From Corythucha ciliata (lineage: Eukaryota; Arthropoda; Insecta; Hemiptera; Tingidae): a DNA stretch of 64,000 nucleotides. Within the stretch, counting starts at the first letter, position 1; every line of letters starts with the position of its first letter. The notes below the pieces were generated by a model, which was given only the letters and a program-made list of their open reading frames with translations, was not told the origin of the DNA and did no database searches. Location: assembly GCA_038030265.1 (NCBI GenBank), contig CM075943.1, forward strand, positions 3,162,001-3,226,000, written 5' to 3'. Positions 54,251 through 64,000 of this stretch are shown here, piece after piece. The position numbers were made by a program, and so were the translations under genes.

Positions 54251-54595
54251 TAACGGGTTTCGATGTCCTGTTGATAAAATTGATCCAAGAACTGGTAGAA
54301 ACTTTTTATTTCGATTTTCTCCCAAAGACTCTTTTTTTAATTCATATGACCAAAATATAATGAAAACAAAAAGATGACGCCACACTATGATAGGCCAGTT
54401 CTGGGATTCTGTAGGCTTACCTCAAGGACCATTACCGAAAAAAAAAAAAAAATTAATCTGTAGTTACCAGATTTCTCAGGAGGACTGGGATCCGTCAAAG
54501 AGTTGGGGGGGGGGAAGCATCGGCCCTACGGCCGCACTGGTCCTCCGGCCCTTCGGGCTCAGCCCGATCGCCCACCCCCTGAATCCGCCCTTGGG
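54251..54595. other. Probable LTR remnant of the minus-strand Gypsy copy and short GC-rich block
   Basis: From 54251 to about 54430 AT-rich sequence sits where the 5' LTR should be, but its outer edge is not defined. An A-run lies at about 54439-54452 and a G-run near 54506. The GC-rich stretch at 54520-54560 contains a CCGGCCCTTCGGGCT-type palindrome. Confidence 0.35.
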
Positions 54596-54599
54596 TGCC

Positions 54600-55075
54600 A
54601 GATCCTTTACATGTCTCTTTATACAAGAACAAGAAAAAGACGTTGAACTCTGTGATCTTGAGAAAATGGTCAATAACTCATCACTTCGTCTCAAGCGTGT
54701 CAAAATACCAGAATCGAACGCAACTCTTGTTTGTGACACGTCAACCCCTAACCTTCGACCATTCGTTCCCTTGTCACTCCGACGCCGTGTGTTCAACTCT
54801 CTTCACAACTTGAGCCACCCACTCGCCTCGTCATCGAACGTTACGTTTGGCCCCGAATTCGCCAAAACTGTCGATCGTGGACGCAATCCAGCATTCCGTG
54901 TCAACGCGCCAAAATCTCTCGACACGTACGTTCTCCTAACAGGTCTCTTCCCCTCACCTTCCGCACGCTTTGAACACATCCATGTCGACATAATTGGCCC
55001 TCTACCTCCTGCAGGCCCGTACCGCTACGGCGTTTTAGGCCCGAAATTGCCTTCCGAAGCAACAGACTATTGTCT
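54600..55075 (+). pseudogene. Gypsy integrase N-terminal fragment
   Basis: Plus-strand frame with SNATLVCDTSTPNLRPFVPL and RRRVFNSLHNLSHPLASSS, then GLFPSPSARFEHIHVDIIGP with LPPAGPYRYG: the region before integrase and the first Asp of its core (HVDIIGP). Its left part overlaps the end of the copy at 38784 (VTLVCGASTPNLRP), showing it belongs to the same family. It ends in the sub-repeat tract near 55075. Confidence 0.78.
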
Positions 55076-55930
55076 TTTGCTGAATTTTAGCCCCGAGTCA
55101 GCGTTATTACTAAATTTGAGTCGTGAATTGGCGTTTTCTCTAATATGTATAGCTGTGAATTAGCCGTTTTTTTTTTTTTTTTATTTGAATCCGCGAATGA
55201 ACGTTTTTTCTAGACTTTATCCGCTAATTATCGGATTTTTTACAATTTTAGCTGTACCTATTCTTTTCAATTAAGTCCGCGAAATAGGATTGTTCCAAGT
55301 TTAGCCGCTAAGTAGCGCTTTTTGTCAATTTCATTAGCGAATTAGCTAGATTAGTGTATGTCCAAATTTTAGCAGCTAATTAGCCATTCTTCTCAATTTC
55401 AGTCGTGAATTAGCAGTTTTCGAAAATTAGCTGTTTTATTTTCAATTTTCACTTTTTTATCCGCGAATGGGCGATTTTCTGCAATTTCAGTTGCGAATAT
55501 GTCATTTTTCTCAATTTTAGCCCCGAATTAGCGTGTTTTTTTTTCAATCTTATAGCCGTAGTGGGGTTTCTTGCCCTTTAGCGCTTGCATAAATGCAAAA
55601 ACTGGGCCACGTCTCCATTTTACCAACAGCAAATTAGCGTTTTTTTAGGCATAAAGAGGCATCTATACACCGCGAATCAGCGATTTTTTTTCTCAATTTC
55701 GGTCTGGATACCGCGAATGAAGGCTTTCGAACAGTTTTGGCCACGAATACTAGCGATTTTCCCCAACTTTTTTGCAGCGTTCGTACTTGCCTGCAAGAAT
55801 AGCATATTAGTACGCGTTTCTCATCTTTATCCGCTTACGGACCTAAAAAAAAAAACAAAAATAAAAACTGGGGAGCAGCGTATTCACTCTATTTTAGCCG
55901 CGAAGTTACCCCCGGAAATGGTTCGCTCTC
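55076..55930 (-). repeat. Sub-repeat tract, reverse orientation
   Basis: Complement units (TTTTCTCAATTTTAGCC, GAATTAGCG) with the higher-order blocks CACCGCGAATCAGCGATTTT and GGTCTGGA near 55675-55710, and GGACCTAA...AACTGGGG near 55840. The same blocks occur in the same order at 62830-63000 and inverted at 24940-25110. Confidence 0.7.
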
Positions 55931-56424
55931 GTGCGTCGATTCGTCCACCCACAAAGAGTCAAAGTTTGCAGTTTTGGCTTCTTCAAAAATGAAATTTCTG
56001 AACTGGCGCTCATCGGATCTGACTCATTCAAAGTCAAATTTTCGGGTTCTGGCTCAAACTGAAAGGGGGCAAAATTTGGCATGAACGGCCTTTAGCGAGT
56101 GAACGCGGGGTATACCCCCGCCGACGGACGATACGATAGGCGACGGATTTTGCCGCGTTATAGGTCGCTCAAAAACCGGATATGTCTCGATTAAATCCCC
56201 ATTTCGTGGACTTGGCTCCTCTAAAACCCCAATGTTGGGGATATGTGCCTCATCAAAAATCAAATTTCGTTGCCTTAGGGCCTTAGCTATTTAAAAAGTC
56301 AGTTTTGCCTGGATCAATTAGTTCGAAAAACTAACTTGACCAAAAATAAACTACACTTTCGTGATTTTGTACTTTTTAAATCCCAATTTCGCGAATTTTC
56401 ACGCTTTTAAAAACAGTTCGCTCC
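55931..56424. repeat. Degenerate repeat of the 51500-type
   Basis: Units such as CTCATTCAAAGTCAAATTTT, CTCCTCTAAAACCCCAATGT and TTTAAATCCCAATTTCGCG recur irregularly. Non-coding. Confidence 0.45.
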
Positions 56425-57070
56425 AAGTTTGGCTGATTAGGAAAACTAATTTGGCTCTGGTGAGGCCAGGACAAATGTCAAAATCCAACGATGTCTGGCA
56501 ATCCTTTCCAAGAGCAAACTAACTCATGCCTCTGAGAAATCACTAAATATTTTAATGAACTTTAATAATTATTATTTAAAACCTTTCAAAACGCACGAAT
56601 TTTCAATGCAGTCGGCTTTTTTGAATTTTATTTTATCATCCTGGAGTGAAAAGTAGTGGAATCGTCAAAATAGGCCAAAACTGTCAGCTTTGAAAGCTTG
56701 CTTGCGAGCATTGATTATGGTAATTACTTTAAATAATTCATTTTCGAAAAAAATCGCTCCTCGTTCATGATTAATAATTATGAGTGATGTTGATTGCAAT
56801 ATGTGGAGTGAATCTAATATAAAATAAACTTTTTTTTAAAAAAAAATACTATTTTGGCACCATCGAAAATAGTTAAAGGAGCTGCGGTGAAGAGGCAAGA
56901 AAGAGGGCGGCTCGTCAAAATGACAGCACGCACCGAGAGTGTTCTTTTATTTTTGTAATTTTGTTTTTTAAGTGCTCCATTATTATTATAGAATTGCAGA
57001 TTCCGGTTTTCTTCCTCACCGGCGAGCTAATTTTATGGCTAGTTTCACTGTGTGATTGGTCCAACCAATA
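56425..57070. other. AT-rich stretch with no recognisable gene
   Basis: Short frames only. A/T-runs at about 56830-56846. It lies against the 3' end of the minus-strand LINE. Confidence 0.45.
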
Positions 57071-57111
57071 TTTTTTTTTTTTTTTATAACAACACCCGAG
57101 CATTTGGCAAT

Positions 57112-58374
57112 TTAAGCCATTAAACTCCTGGCGGCCCAGTATAATTTTGCCAATTTCTGGCTGTCGCTCATTGTGTCAGGTGTTCTGACATCTGTCAATT
57201 GGGGGCATCGTGGTAGGTGGTCGCTGTCCATTTCTTCATGATGGCAGAGGGGGCATATGGGGGAGTCGACAACCCCAATGCGATGGAGATGTTTCTGAAG
57301 GTAGTCGTGCCCTGTTGTCATCCGGAAGGAAGCCACAAAGTCGTCGCGGGGCAAGGTGGAGGAAAGTGGCGCGGTCAAAAACTGCCGCCATTGCCGGCCC
57401 TCGGCCAGAGCTTCCCAAACCCTCCTGGCCTCATCCGCAACCCGACTGTAGCAGATTCTCTTTGCTGAGCTGAGGGATATGGCTGAGTTTGGATGTGTCT
57501 CCATAGACCCACGTTTCGCCAGTGCATCGGCTCTTTCATTTCCATGGAGATCACAGTGACTGGGAATCCACTGGAGGGCGATCCTCCCGCCACCCTCGAT
57601 CAGCTGGTCAATCCGGTCCCGAGCCTCCACAACTCCGGCGTGATCTGACGGCCGTCTCGAGCCAATGGAGAGGAACGCTGCCTGGGAGTCGATAAAAAAG
57701 ACAACCCGCAATGGACAGTCGCGGCCGATCCTCTCCAACGCAAGGCAAACTGCCTTGACCTCGCCGTCAAAGCTTGTCGCCTGGCCACCAACCGGAGCAT
57801 ACAGCTCAAAATCTGCACAGTAGGCCCCAGCTCCTGCGTTCTTGCTTGCATCCAGGGCTGACCCATCGGTGTAGATGTGTAACCACTCGCTGCTGGGGTA
57901 TCGTAGGGTTATGGTTTCCTGAGCTAGGCTTCGTAATATAAGAGTGGGGGTTTCCCCTTTCTTAACCCTCTCAACTAGCTCAGTCTCCGTATGGGCAATA
58001 TTTTTGCAGGGGAGTCTGCGTGTCGGGATCGGCTGCCGGGGCCCTCGTATGATGCCGTACTTCTCAACTATGTCCTCCACTTTGCTGCTTAGTTGTTGCT
58101 GGGTCACTAGGCACTGCGACGAGGTCTCCTGCGTATCCCAATATTCAACTCCGAGGCTCTTCATGCGGTCTACGAACTTGATGGTAGCAATATCCCTTCG
58201 GACCTGCAATGGCTCAACATCCGATTGGATTTCCATTGCCATAATGGGGGCTGACTTTGATCCACCTGTAATCAGCCTCAGTGCCTTATTTTGCAGTGTG
58301 TCGAGGGGCTTTAGCGCACAATCAGAGGCGGTTACCAGGACCTCAGCTCCATATTCTATGTAGGGGTCGCACAT
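57112..58374 (-). CDS. RNase H and C-terminal domain of the third LINE
   Basis: 420 residues: the end of the RT thumb (YIEYGAEVLVTASDCALKPL), a linker, and RNase H with HIYTDGSALDASKNAGAGAY, DGEVKAVCLALERI, IDSQAAFLSI and IPSHCDLHGNERADALAKRG, all four acidic positions present. A zinc motif CPLCHHEEMDSDHLPRC is near the C-terminus. The nominal start overlaps the RT frame by 32 bases. The break falls at a CCCC run near 58365, consistent with a one-base slip in an originally continuous frame. Confidence 0.85.
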   Translation of the reverse strand: MCDPYIEYGAEVLVTASDCALKPLDTLQNKALRLITGGSKSAPIMAMEIQSDVEPLQVRRDIATIKFVDRMKSLGVEYWDTQETSSQCLVTQQQLSSKVEDIVEKYGIIRGPRQPIPTRRLPCKNIAHTETELVERVKKGETPTLILRSLAQETITLRYPSSEWLHIYTDGSALDASKNAGAGAYCADFELYAPVGGQATSFDGEVKAVCLALERIGRDCPLRVVFFIDSQAAFLSIGSRRPSDHAGVVEARDRIDQLIEGGGRIALQWIPSHCDLHGNERADALAKRGSMETHPNSAISLSSAKRICYSRVADEARRVWEALAEGRQWRQFLTAPLSSTLPRDDFVASFRMTTGHDYLQKHLHRIGVVDSPICPLCHHEEMDSDHLPRCPQLTDVRTPDTMSDSQKLAKLYWAARSLMA

Positions 58375-59863
58375 ACGTTTTGTAGGTCAAGGCCAGGAGG
58401 TCCTGATTGGCTCCCCACTTCACTGCTGCCAGTCTCCTAAGTAGTCCTAGCCTCTTCTCTCCCTGTTGTACGAGCTTCTCGACATGCTTCTTCCAGCAGA
58501 GCCTACTATCCAGCTGGATGCCCAGGTATGCGGCTGAGTCTGATTGGGGAAGTGAGGCGCCGTTGAAGAGCAGGTTTACTTGCGGGCGTTTAGTCGACAG
58601 GCTGAAAACCTGAAATTCCGATTTTTGTGGGTTTACATCCATCCGATTTTCCTTTACCCAGCTGTCTAAAGCCCTCAGAGCCTCGTCCAGGCACGCCTCA
58701 ATCGCTTTCAGGTTGCTGCTGGAGGCCCATATCACCAAATCGTCCGCATACAGCAGTGTACGAACTCCCGGTATGGCCTCCAATTTTGCCACCACGTCGT
58801 CAATCATGATGCTGAATAAGGTGGGACTTAGCACTGCGCCCTGGGGAACTCCAAGGCGGGTCTGCCGGTGCGGCGAGCAAACGCTTCGGTACTTCACTCT
58901 GATCCACCGTTGTGAGAGGAACGAACGAATGGTCTCATACATATTCCCAGATATGCCCAATCCCAGAATCTTTTCCAGCAATCGCTCCCTCCAGACCCGG
59001 TCAAAGGCAGTTCTAAAGTCTACAAACACAGCTATTGTACTTTGCTTACGGTGGAATGCATTTTTGACTTCCTGGGACAGGTAAGCCACATGTTCAATGG
59101 TATTGCGGTACCGTCTGAAAGCTGCCTGCTTGTCTGACAGAAGTTGCCGTTTTTCCAAGTACAGCTGCAGCCTCTCGAGGACCATTTTCTCGTATAACTT
59201 CGAGAACATGCTTGTCAGAGCAATTGGTCTGTTACTCTCGGGGGTATTTTCGCTTTTTCCTTTCTTTGCAATGGGGATTATGTCAGCCTTTCGCCACTCA
59301 CTGGGAAGTCCTCTGATCCAGACCTTATTCATAAAAACAAGGATCTTCTCCCTGGCCTTTGCCCCCAGGTGTTTGATAAACTCTGGCAGAATCCCATCAG
59401 ATCCCGCACATTTCCTCTTGGGCGCGCTCTCGATGGCTCTCTCCAGTTCCGCGAGAGTGAACTCCGAATAGAAGAGGTTCATCTCAAGTTCATCCGGGCA
59501 AGAAATTGGCTGCCGGGTATGCAGCTTGCGTTTAGCTTTAGGGCGTGGGTTACTCACTTTGGCATAATGGGCGCAGAAGTGCCTAGCAATGTCCGCATAT
59601 CGTGTGAGAGTTTTCCCAGACTGAGTGACCACAGGTTTGTTTTTGGGGGCTCCCCGTTTCCCACAGAGTTCCGAGACGTAGCGGTGGGCCTTCACTCCAT
59701 CTTTCCTGTAATCCAACTGCTCCATGAAAGTTCTTACTGATCCTCGCTTGGACTGCAGGATCTCGTTCTTAAGCTTGGTGGCGACAGCTTTTAGTTTCGT
59801 TTTGTTGTCTTGGGTAGGATGGGTTTCATACAGTGTGTCGGCAGCATTTTTTGCATCCCTCAA
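58343..59863 (-). CDS. Reverse transcriptase of the third LINE
   Basis: 506 residues. LERAIESAPKRKCAGSDGIL and NRPIALTSMFSKLYEKMVLE lead to VFVDFRTAFDRVWRERLLEK (first Asp), LGVPQGAVLSPTLFSIMIDD and LLYADDLVIWASS (active site), then the thumb. All catalytic residues are present. The frame is open but separated from endonuclease and RNase H by frameshifts at both ends. The nominal start is not a true start codon for an independent protein. Confidence 0.88.
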   Translation of the reverse strand: MRDAKNAADTLYETHPTQDNKTKLKAVATKLKNEILQSKRGSVRTFMEQLDYRKDGVKAHRYVSELCGKRGAPKNKPVVTQSGKTLTRYADIARHFCAHYAKVSNPRPKAKRKLHTRQPISCPDELEMNLFYSEFTLAELERAIESAPKRKCAGSDGILPEFIKHLGAKAREKILVFMNKVWIRGLPSEWRKADIIPIAKKGKSENTPESNRPIALTSMFSKLYEKMVLERLQLYLEKRQLLSDKQAAFRRYRNTIEHVAYLSQEVKNAFHRKQSTIAVFVDFRTAFDRVWRERLLEKILGLGISGNMYETIRSFLSQRWIRVKYRSVCSPHRQTRLGVPQGAVLSPTLFSIMIDDVVAKLEAIPGVRTLLYADDLVIWASSSNLKAIEACLDEALRALDSWVKENRMDVNPQKSEFQVFSLSTKRPQVNLLFNGASLPQSDSAAYLGIQLDSRLCWKKHVEKLVQQGEKRLGLLRRLAAVKWGANQDLLALTYKTYVRPLHRIWS

Positions 59864-59879
59864 TTCCCCTAATCTTCAT

Positions 59880-60821
59880 TCAAAAGGGCTTTGCGTTTTT
59901 GACCCAGCCCCGCGGAATAGAGTCCATTGCGCTTCTCAGCACTGCAGTGCTCAGTTTGCGATAGCATGTATCAATGTTTCCTGAAAGGTCGACATTACAC
60001 AGCAATTCCTCGCATTTTACTTTAAACCGCTTCCAATCAGCCTTCTTTAGGTTCCACACTGCAGCTTTTGGTTGGGTATCCGCGCGCGATCCTCCCTTCC
60101 AGGCAAGGTGCATCAATTTGTGTCCAAGGACGCCGGGCGCCGGCCTCACATAGTGTTCCAGGCCATCCCTGAGTGCGGAGTGGGCCAGGATGAGATCCGG
60201 GTGACCAGTTCCCCCGTTGTACGCATGAAAAGTGGGCACGCTTCCCTCGTTCTCAATCACCTCAACCGGGCTATCGTCAATGAATTCCTCAATGGCTCTG
60301 CCTACCGCTGTTGTCCTGCTATATCCCCATCTGCTGGAGGGGGCATTGAAATCGCCGTAGACAACTGTGTTGGATGTCCAAGCAGTTTCCAACCATCCAA
60401 GGTTGGGTACATTGGATGGAGGGTTGTACAGGATCACTATTCGCCGGCGGCGGGCATCCATCCAGACATCCAGTCCCACGGCTTCGAGGCCATCATTTGT
60501 GTCCGCCTCTTTCAACTCGGTGAAGTCGGCTACTAAGGCCGTTTTCACGCCAACAATAATTCCAGAGGCCACTCGCCTAGCTCTCGGTAGGGCAAAGACG
60601 CTGTATCCTGGTACCTGGTAGGACTCCAGACGGTCTGTACATGCTCCAGCTTCCACTACCCCGAATATGTCGGCTTTGTTGGAGTGTATGATATTCGTCA
60701 GCTCGATAAACTTGTCTTGAGTTAAGCCTCCTGCGTTCCAGAAGATCATCTTCAGCAGGATGTTGTCCACGCCTTGATAAAGGCCATTGACATCAGACCT
60801 GTTTGGTTGTGGTCTGCACAT
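59880..60821 (-). CDS. Endonuclease domain of the third LINE
   Basis: 313 residues beginning MCRPQPNRSDVNGLYQG. The apurinic-type endonuclease shows KMIFWNAGGLTQDKFIEL, FGVVEAGACTDRLESYQVPG (Glu), VYGDFNAPSSRWGYSRT and GTGHPDLILAHS. The last motif reads VLGHKLMHLAW where a Ser-Asp-His is usual, so the Asp may be lost. The frame stops at 59880, just before the RT frame, at a point where one or two small indels occurred (NAKPF then stop). Confidence 0.82.
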   Translation of the reverse strand: MCRPQPNRSDVNGLYQGVDNILLKMIFWNAGGLTQDKFIELTNIIHSNKADIFGVVEAGACTDRLESYQVPGYSVFALPRARRVASGIIVGVKTALVADFTELKEADTNDGLEAVGLDVWMDARRRRIVILYNPPSNVPNLGWLETAWTSNTVVYGDFNAPSSRWGYSRTTAVGRAIEEFIDDSPVEVIENEGSVPTFHAYNGGTGHPDLILAHSALRDGLEHYVRPAPGVLGHKLMHLAWKGGSRADTQPKAAVWNLKKADWKRFKVKCEELLCNVDLSGNIDTCYRKLSTAVLRSAMDSIPRGWVKNAKPF

Positions 60822-61229
60822 GGTGTCGCAATCGTTGTTTTACTGGGCCGATTTCTTGGGCGACACTGCTACCTCTTTTGGCGTCAAACCCCTCAAGCCG
60901 GCTGTGATTTTATTATTCATTTATTGGACTAAAAATCAATCAATTAGTGCAACGAGCTTTCTTTTTATTGAAAAATGTTAACACTTTCGACTATTGGGGT
61001 ATGTCCTATTAGAAGAAATCGTTTAACTACAACGATTTTCAGATAGGAATTATAAATAACTTAGAATAGAAGAAGCTGAATTGGAATAAAAATTGTTCAA
61101 GGTCTGTAGCGTGGGTAGGAATTTGTCCTAGGGGGGGGGGGGATCAGATTGAAGGGACGGCCGGGGGTAATTTCGCCCTAGTCTCTGTATAAACAAGAAA
61201 TATAATTTTACTTAGCCTTTTCCTTATTT
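60822..61229. other. Upstream flank of the third LINE, nothing recognised
   Basis: AT-rich with a G-run at about 61131-61141. The LINE 5' edge may lie anywhere in 60822-60900. No ORF1 is detected. Confidence 0.4.
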
Positions 61230-61620
61230 TAGCCACGAATCACCGCTATTTCACATTTTCTAACCACCAATTAGCGCTTTCGACCAGTTTAATCCGCGAA
61301 TTTCTCAATTTCAGCCACGAATGAGTGCTTTTTGTTAACTTTACCTGCAGATTGGCGCTTTTCTCAATTTTGGCCGCGTGTATCGTTCTTCTTAATTTCA
61401 GCCGCGGACTAGCGGTTTTGACCCCTCCCCCCATAGCTATTGACTTTGCGCATTTTCCCAACTTTAGCAGCAAAGCAGCGTTTTTATTCCGTGAGCGATG
61501 TTTCTTAATTTTCCGCGAGTTTTAGCAGCAAATTAGCGATTTTTTCAATTTGTTTAGCAGGGGATTAGCACTTTTTTCAGTTTTAGCTAGACATTACGTT
61601 TTTCTTAAATGTTTTCCTCC
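61230..61620 (-). repeat. Short sub-repeat tract, reverse orientation
   Basis: Complement units: TTTTAGCCACGAATCACCG, TTTCTCAATTTCAGCCACGA and CTCAATTTTGGCCGCG. It directly precedes the LINE fragment at 61625, on whose far side the same repeats resume (62610). Confidence 0.65.
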
Positions 61621-61624
61621 TAAA

Positions 61625-62590
61625 TTAGCCTCGAAATAGAGGGCTTTTCAGCCCTCCCCAGGAAAGACCCTGATCAAGAGTTACACCAAGGGTAGTCACG
61701 CTTGTTGCCCATGGAACCACACAGCCGTCCACCATCACACTGGGAATATCTCCCTCCGACAATGCCTGCGTCTTTTGTTTATTTATAATAAGGTCATTAC
61801 TTATCGCCCATTCAAGGACGGAAGCCACGTCAGTATTCAGCCTGCTAACAGCATCGTTAATTAGATGGTGCTCAAAAGAATAGTATAGCTTCACATCGTC
61901 TGCGTACATGTGGTATTTCATATGTCAGGGCAGATCATACTCATACACCGAAAACAGAAGCGGCCCCAAAACCGACCCCTGCGGAACGCCACTCCCAACA
62001 GGCAAGAACGACGACAAGGAACGATGACAGCCTGACTGCGATCAACCAAATACGAAAGAAACCAAACGCACACACTTCGAGAGAGTCCAAGGTCAGCAAG
62101 CTTCATCAAAAGCTTACCATGGTTAACCCTAAAAATCAAGCTGAACCAGCGCTGTCACCCTGTAATCGTCAATTGCCTCAAACGACGTCCGACGTCATCT
62201 TCAGCAGAGCCGTTTGGGTTCCATGGTGCGCATGAAAACCACTTTGATACTGGTCAATCACTCCCGCTGATTCATGAAATTTAGACATTTGAACATAAAC
62301 GCACTTCTCAAGAGCCTTCGCCAAAGGAACAAAGTAACGAAATTGGGCGAGAATCCTCCATCAGGACAGCACCTCTCTTCCTCGGCAAGGGCAGAACCAA
62401 GGCAGCCATCCACGACGCCGGATAGACAGACCGCTGAAGTGAGGCATTGAATATGTCTTCTAATGGCTCTAGAATACAAGGAAGGCAAAGTTTGATATAG
62501 AACAGTTGCAAGCCGTCACTACCACTGACATCTGAACTAACGGACATGACGGCATCCACGATCTCTTCTCGCGAAACGTAGTCAAAATAG
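61625..62590 (-). pseudogene. Reverse transcriptase fragment of a Jockey/CR1-like LINE
   Basis: Minus-strand pieces in RT order: SDGLQLFYIKLCLPCILEPL and SRPISLLCSFG (62559-62308), then SLIFRVNHGKLLMKLADLGL, SGVPQGSVLGPLLFSVYEYD near 61930-61990, and YHMYADDVKLYYSFEHH with a thumb remnant (61921-61625). Frames shift at least three times and both ends are missing. The VPQGSVLGP and YADDVKLY signatures suggest Jockey or CR1. Sub-repeat tracts of the same orientation flank it on both sides. Confidence 0.8.
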
Positions 62591-62609
62591 AATTTGCGGG
62601 CGTCGTATC

Positions 62610-63070
62610 TTGATTTGTATCCGCGAATTAACGTTTTTCCTCGACTTTAAACCCACACATTGCATATTAGCGATTTTTCGCAATTTCAGTTGTGAATTTG
62701 CTATTTTTGCCAAATTTTCATCTGAAAACGTCTTTTTTTGGTCAATGTTATAAATGTTATCTCAATTTTAACTGCGGGGTTGGTCCTAAAACAACCCTTT
62801 TGCGTTGATTTCCACAATTTATTCTAGGAATGGCAACCATGCACCGCGAATCAGCGATTTTTTCTCAATTTTAGTCTGGAAGTTACATTGCGAGACCATG
62901 AATCAGCACTTTTTCGCAGTTATAGTCACGAATATTAACGGTTTTTTTTTTTCAATTTTTTGCTTAAGGACCTAATGAAACTGGGGACACGGTGTATTTT
63001 CTCTTTTTAGCCGTGAATTTTCCTCAAGATAGCGCGAATTTTCTCAATTTGAGCCACCAGATTAGCGCGT
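62610..63070 (-). repeat. Sub-repeat tract, reverse orientation, with conserved higher-order blocks
   Basis: Complement units plus CACCGCGAATCAGCGATTTT, AGTCTGGAAGTT, AGGACCTAATGAAACTGGGG and a GAGCCACCAGATTAGCG block. Reversed, these match 24890-25110 in order. Confidence 0.7.
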
Positions 63071-64000
63071 TTGGGGGGGTTCAATCGGATATTTAGCCCA
63101 CAGTCTTTGCTGCGATATCACTTGCAACGTTATGTTCTCCATCATATCCCCCCCGTACCTACACACCTGTTCAAGGTACAGTTTTTCAATTAAATTTGTG
63201 CTTCTAGGCTTAAAATTCTTCTTCATCACATTTTACCATGAAACATGCAGTCTGGTTTGGTTTACATTTAAGAAAATATAACAGTTTTTATTATTAATGC
63301 ACAGAATATTTTAGACGAACAAAAAACTCATTTTCCCCACTTTTTCAAACTCAAATAGGGGCCCCTCTTTTCGTGTTCGATATTATAGTTCGGGTGAAAC
63401 AATATTAGAAGCAGTCAGGGCAGCTGTCCCAATTATCAACGTGTTTTGGGACTATTAATGACGGCTTTCAACGTACCTGTTGGGCATTTGATTAGAATCG
63501 CATCAATCAACCAGAATCCAAACAGATATTTCGTTCTCACGGTCGTTCAAAAATTTCTGTCAGTTAGCTTCTTGGTTAAAAGTAGAAATTTATTATTAAA
63601 ATGAAGTTTCGATAGACTACTAATTATCTGTTTGTTAAAGAACGCTAAACGGAAAAGAAGATGAAGAAGGGAAAGCGAAAGGAAGAACGTATAAATAAAC
63701 ACAGCACAAAAAAACAAAACAAAAAAAAAACGGCGGGCGTTAAAATGAAGTTCCCCTCTTGACCCAGTATTGTGCATTTTTTGCCCCATCAAAACGGTAC
63801 AGTTGGTGTCCTTGACATTCGCAATTATAATATGCCTATTGTTCCGACAAAAAAAAAAAAGTAAAAAAATCGGCGGGGGAGGGGTTTTTCAGTCATAAAA
63901 ACTAGTCAAACATCCACACCGTTGAAGCCGCGTCGTTTTTTTGTGGTGCTTCTCCCCGGCGCTTGTGTGTAATAACTCAATTACCAGGTAGAAACACGGT
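63071..64000. other. Stretch with no recognisable gene
   Basis: AT-rich, with an A/G-rich tract around 63650-63735 and an A-run near 63850. The only longer frame (63792-63547, minus, 81 codons) is hydrophobic and low in complexity and matches nothing I know. Confidence 0.45.

Larger units (their letters stand above)
57071..60821 (-). mobile_element. LINE with endonuclease, RT and RNase H, nearly full ORF2, frame-shifted
   Basis: Three consecutive minus-strand frames make up an ORF2: endonuclease (60821-59880), RT (59863-58343) and RNase H with zinc motif (58374-57112). A 15-A tail (57071-57085) marks the 3' end after a 26-base UTR. No ORF1 is seen upstream. The EN-RT-RNase H order puts it in the I/Jockey-related groups, but the exact clade is uncertain. 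Confidence 0.85.

Noticed and set aside
63547..63792. 81-codon hydrophobic minus-strand frame as a membrane protein
   Set aside because: Low-complexity Phe/Leu/Ser-rich translation of AT- and A-run-rich DNA, with no start context or family.

Overview
This is a eukaryotic window, almost certainly from an arthropod nuclear genome, and it consists mostly of transposable elements inserted beside and inside one another. The evidence is the mix of element types (I-clade, R1-like, LOA-like and Jockey/CR1-like non-LTR elements; BEL/Pao, Gypsy and Copia LTR elements; a hAT-type DNA transposon), the spliced exon structure, and a copia-type primer site matching initiator methionine tRNA. There is no sign of bacterial operons. 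The one stretch that looks like host coding DNA is a 218-bp exon (21949-22166) with consensus splice sites. It ends in the first half of a C2H2 zinc finger that resembles the Rotund/Squeeze family. Much of the window could be intronic sequence of that gene.

Layout, left to right. 1-6217: an I-clade LINE with two intact ORFs and a poly-A tail. 6218-8984: nothing recognised. 8985-10603: a non-autonomous hAT-like element with an 8-bp target duplication, filled with degenerate 30-bp sub-repeats. 10620-11130: a LINE scrap. 11190-14280: more of the sub-repeats, in both orientations, including nine copies of a 108-bp unit. 14490-21065: a decayed I-group LINE split by a GC-rich, 5'-truncated R1-like element on the minus strand. 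21110-21835: a different degenerate repeat. 21949-22166: the host exon, followed by apparent intron. 23270-27670: sub-repeat arms in opposite orientations plus a tandem segmental duplication. 27921-28051: a long hairpin. 29335-30139: a BEL/Pao fragment. 30253-32668: a truncated Gypsy element. 32669-34920: further hAT-family copies.

35944-38784 is a Gypsy element with a chimeric gag, interrupted by a LOA-like LINE (38785-40850, minus). 42805-51500 is a Copia element into which a 5,001-bp Gypsy element (43886-48886, minus, TSD ATTG) has inserted. That Gypsy copy keeps one intact 1,067-residue pol frame, lacks gag and protease, and carries a truncated tRNA-Lys(CTT) sequence where the 5' LTR meets pol. 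51810-54247 (minus) and 54600-55075 (plus) are relatives of the 35944 Gypsy element. 57071-60821 (minus) is an EN/RT/RNase H LINE with frameshifts. 61625-62590 (minus) is another LINE scrap. The same 30-bp sub-repeats recur at 55080-55930, 61230-61620 and 62610-63070.

The genes do not form a pathway. The interest lies in the nesting order, the recombinant elements (chimeric gag, captured tRNA) and the dispersed sub-repeat family that has travelled inside a hAT-type element. All calls come from reading the sequence and translations; no search was run.
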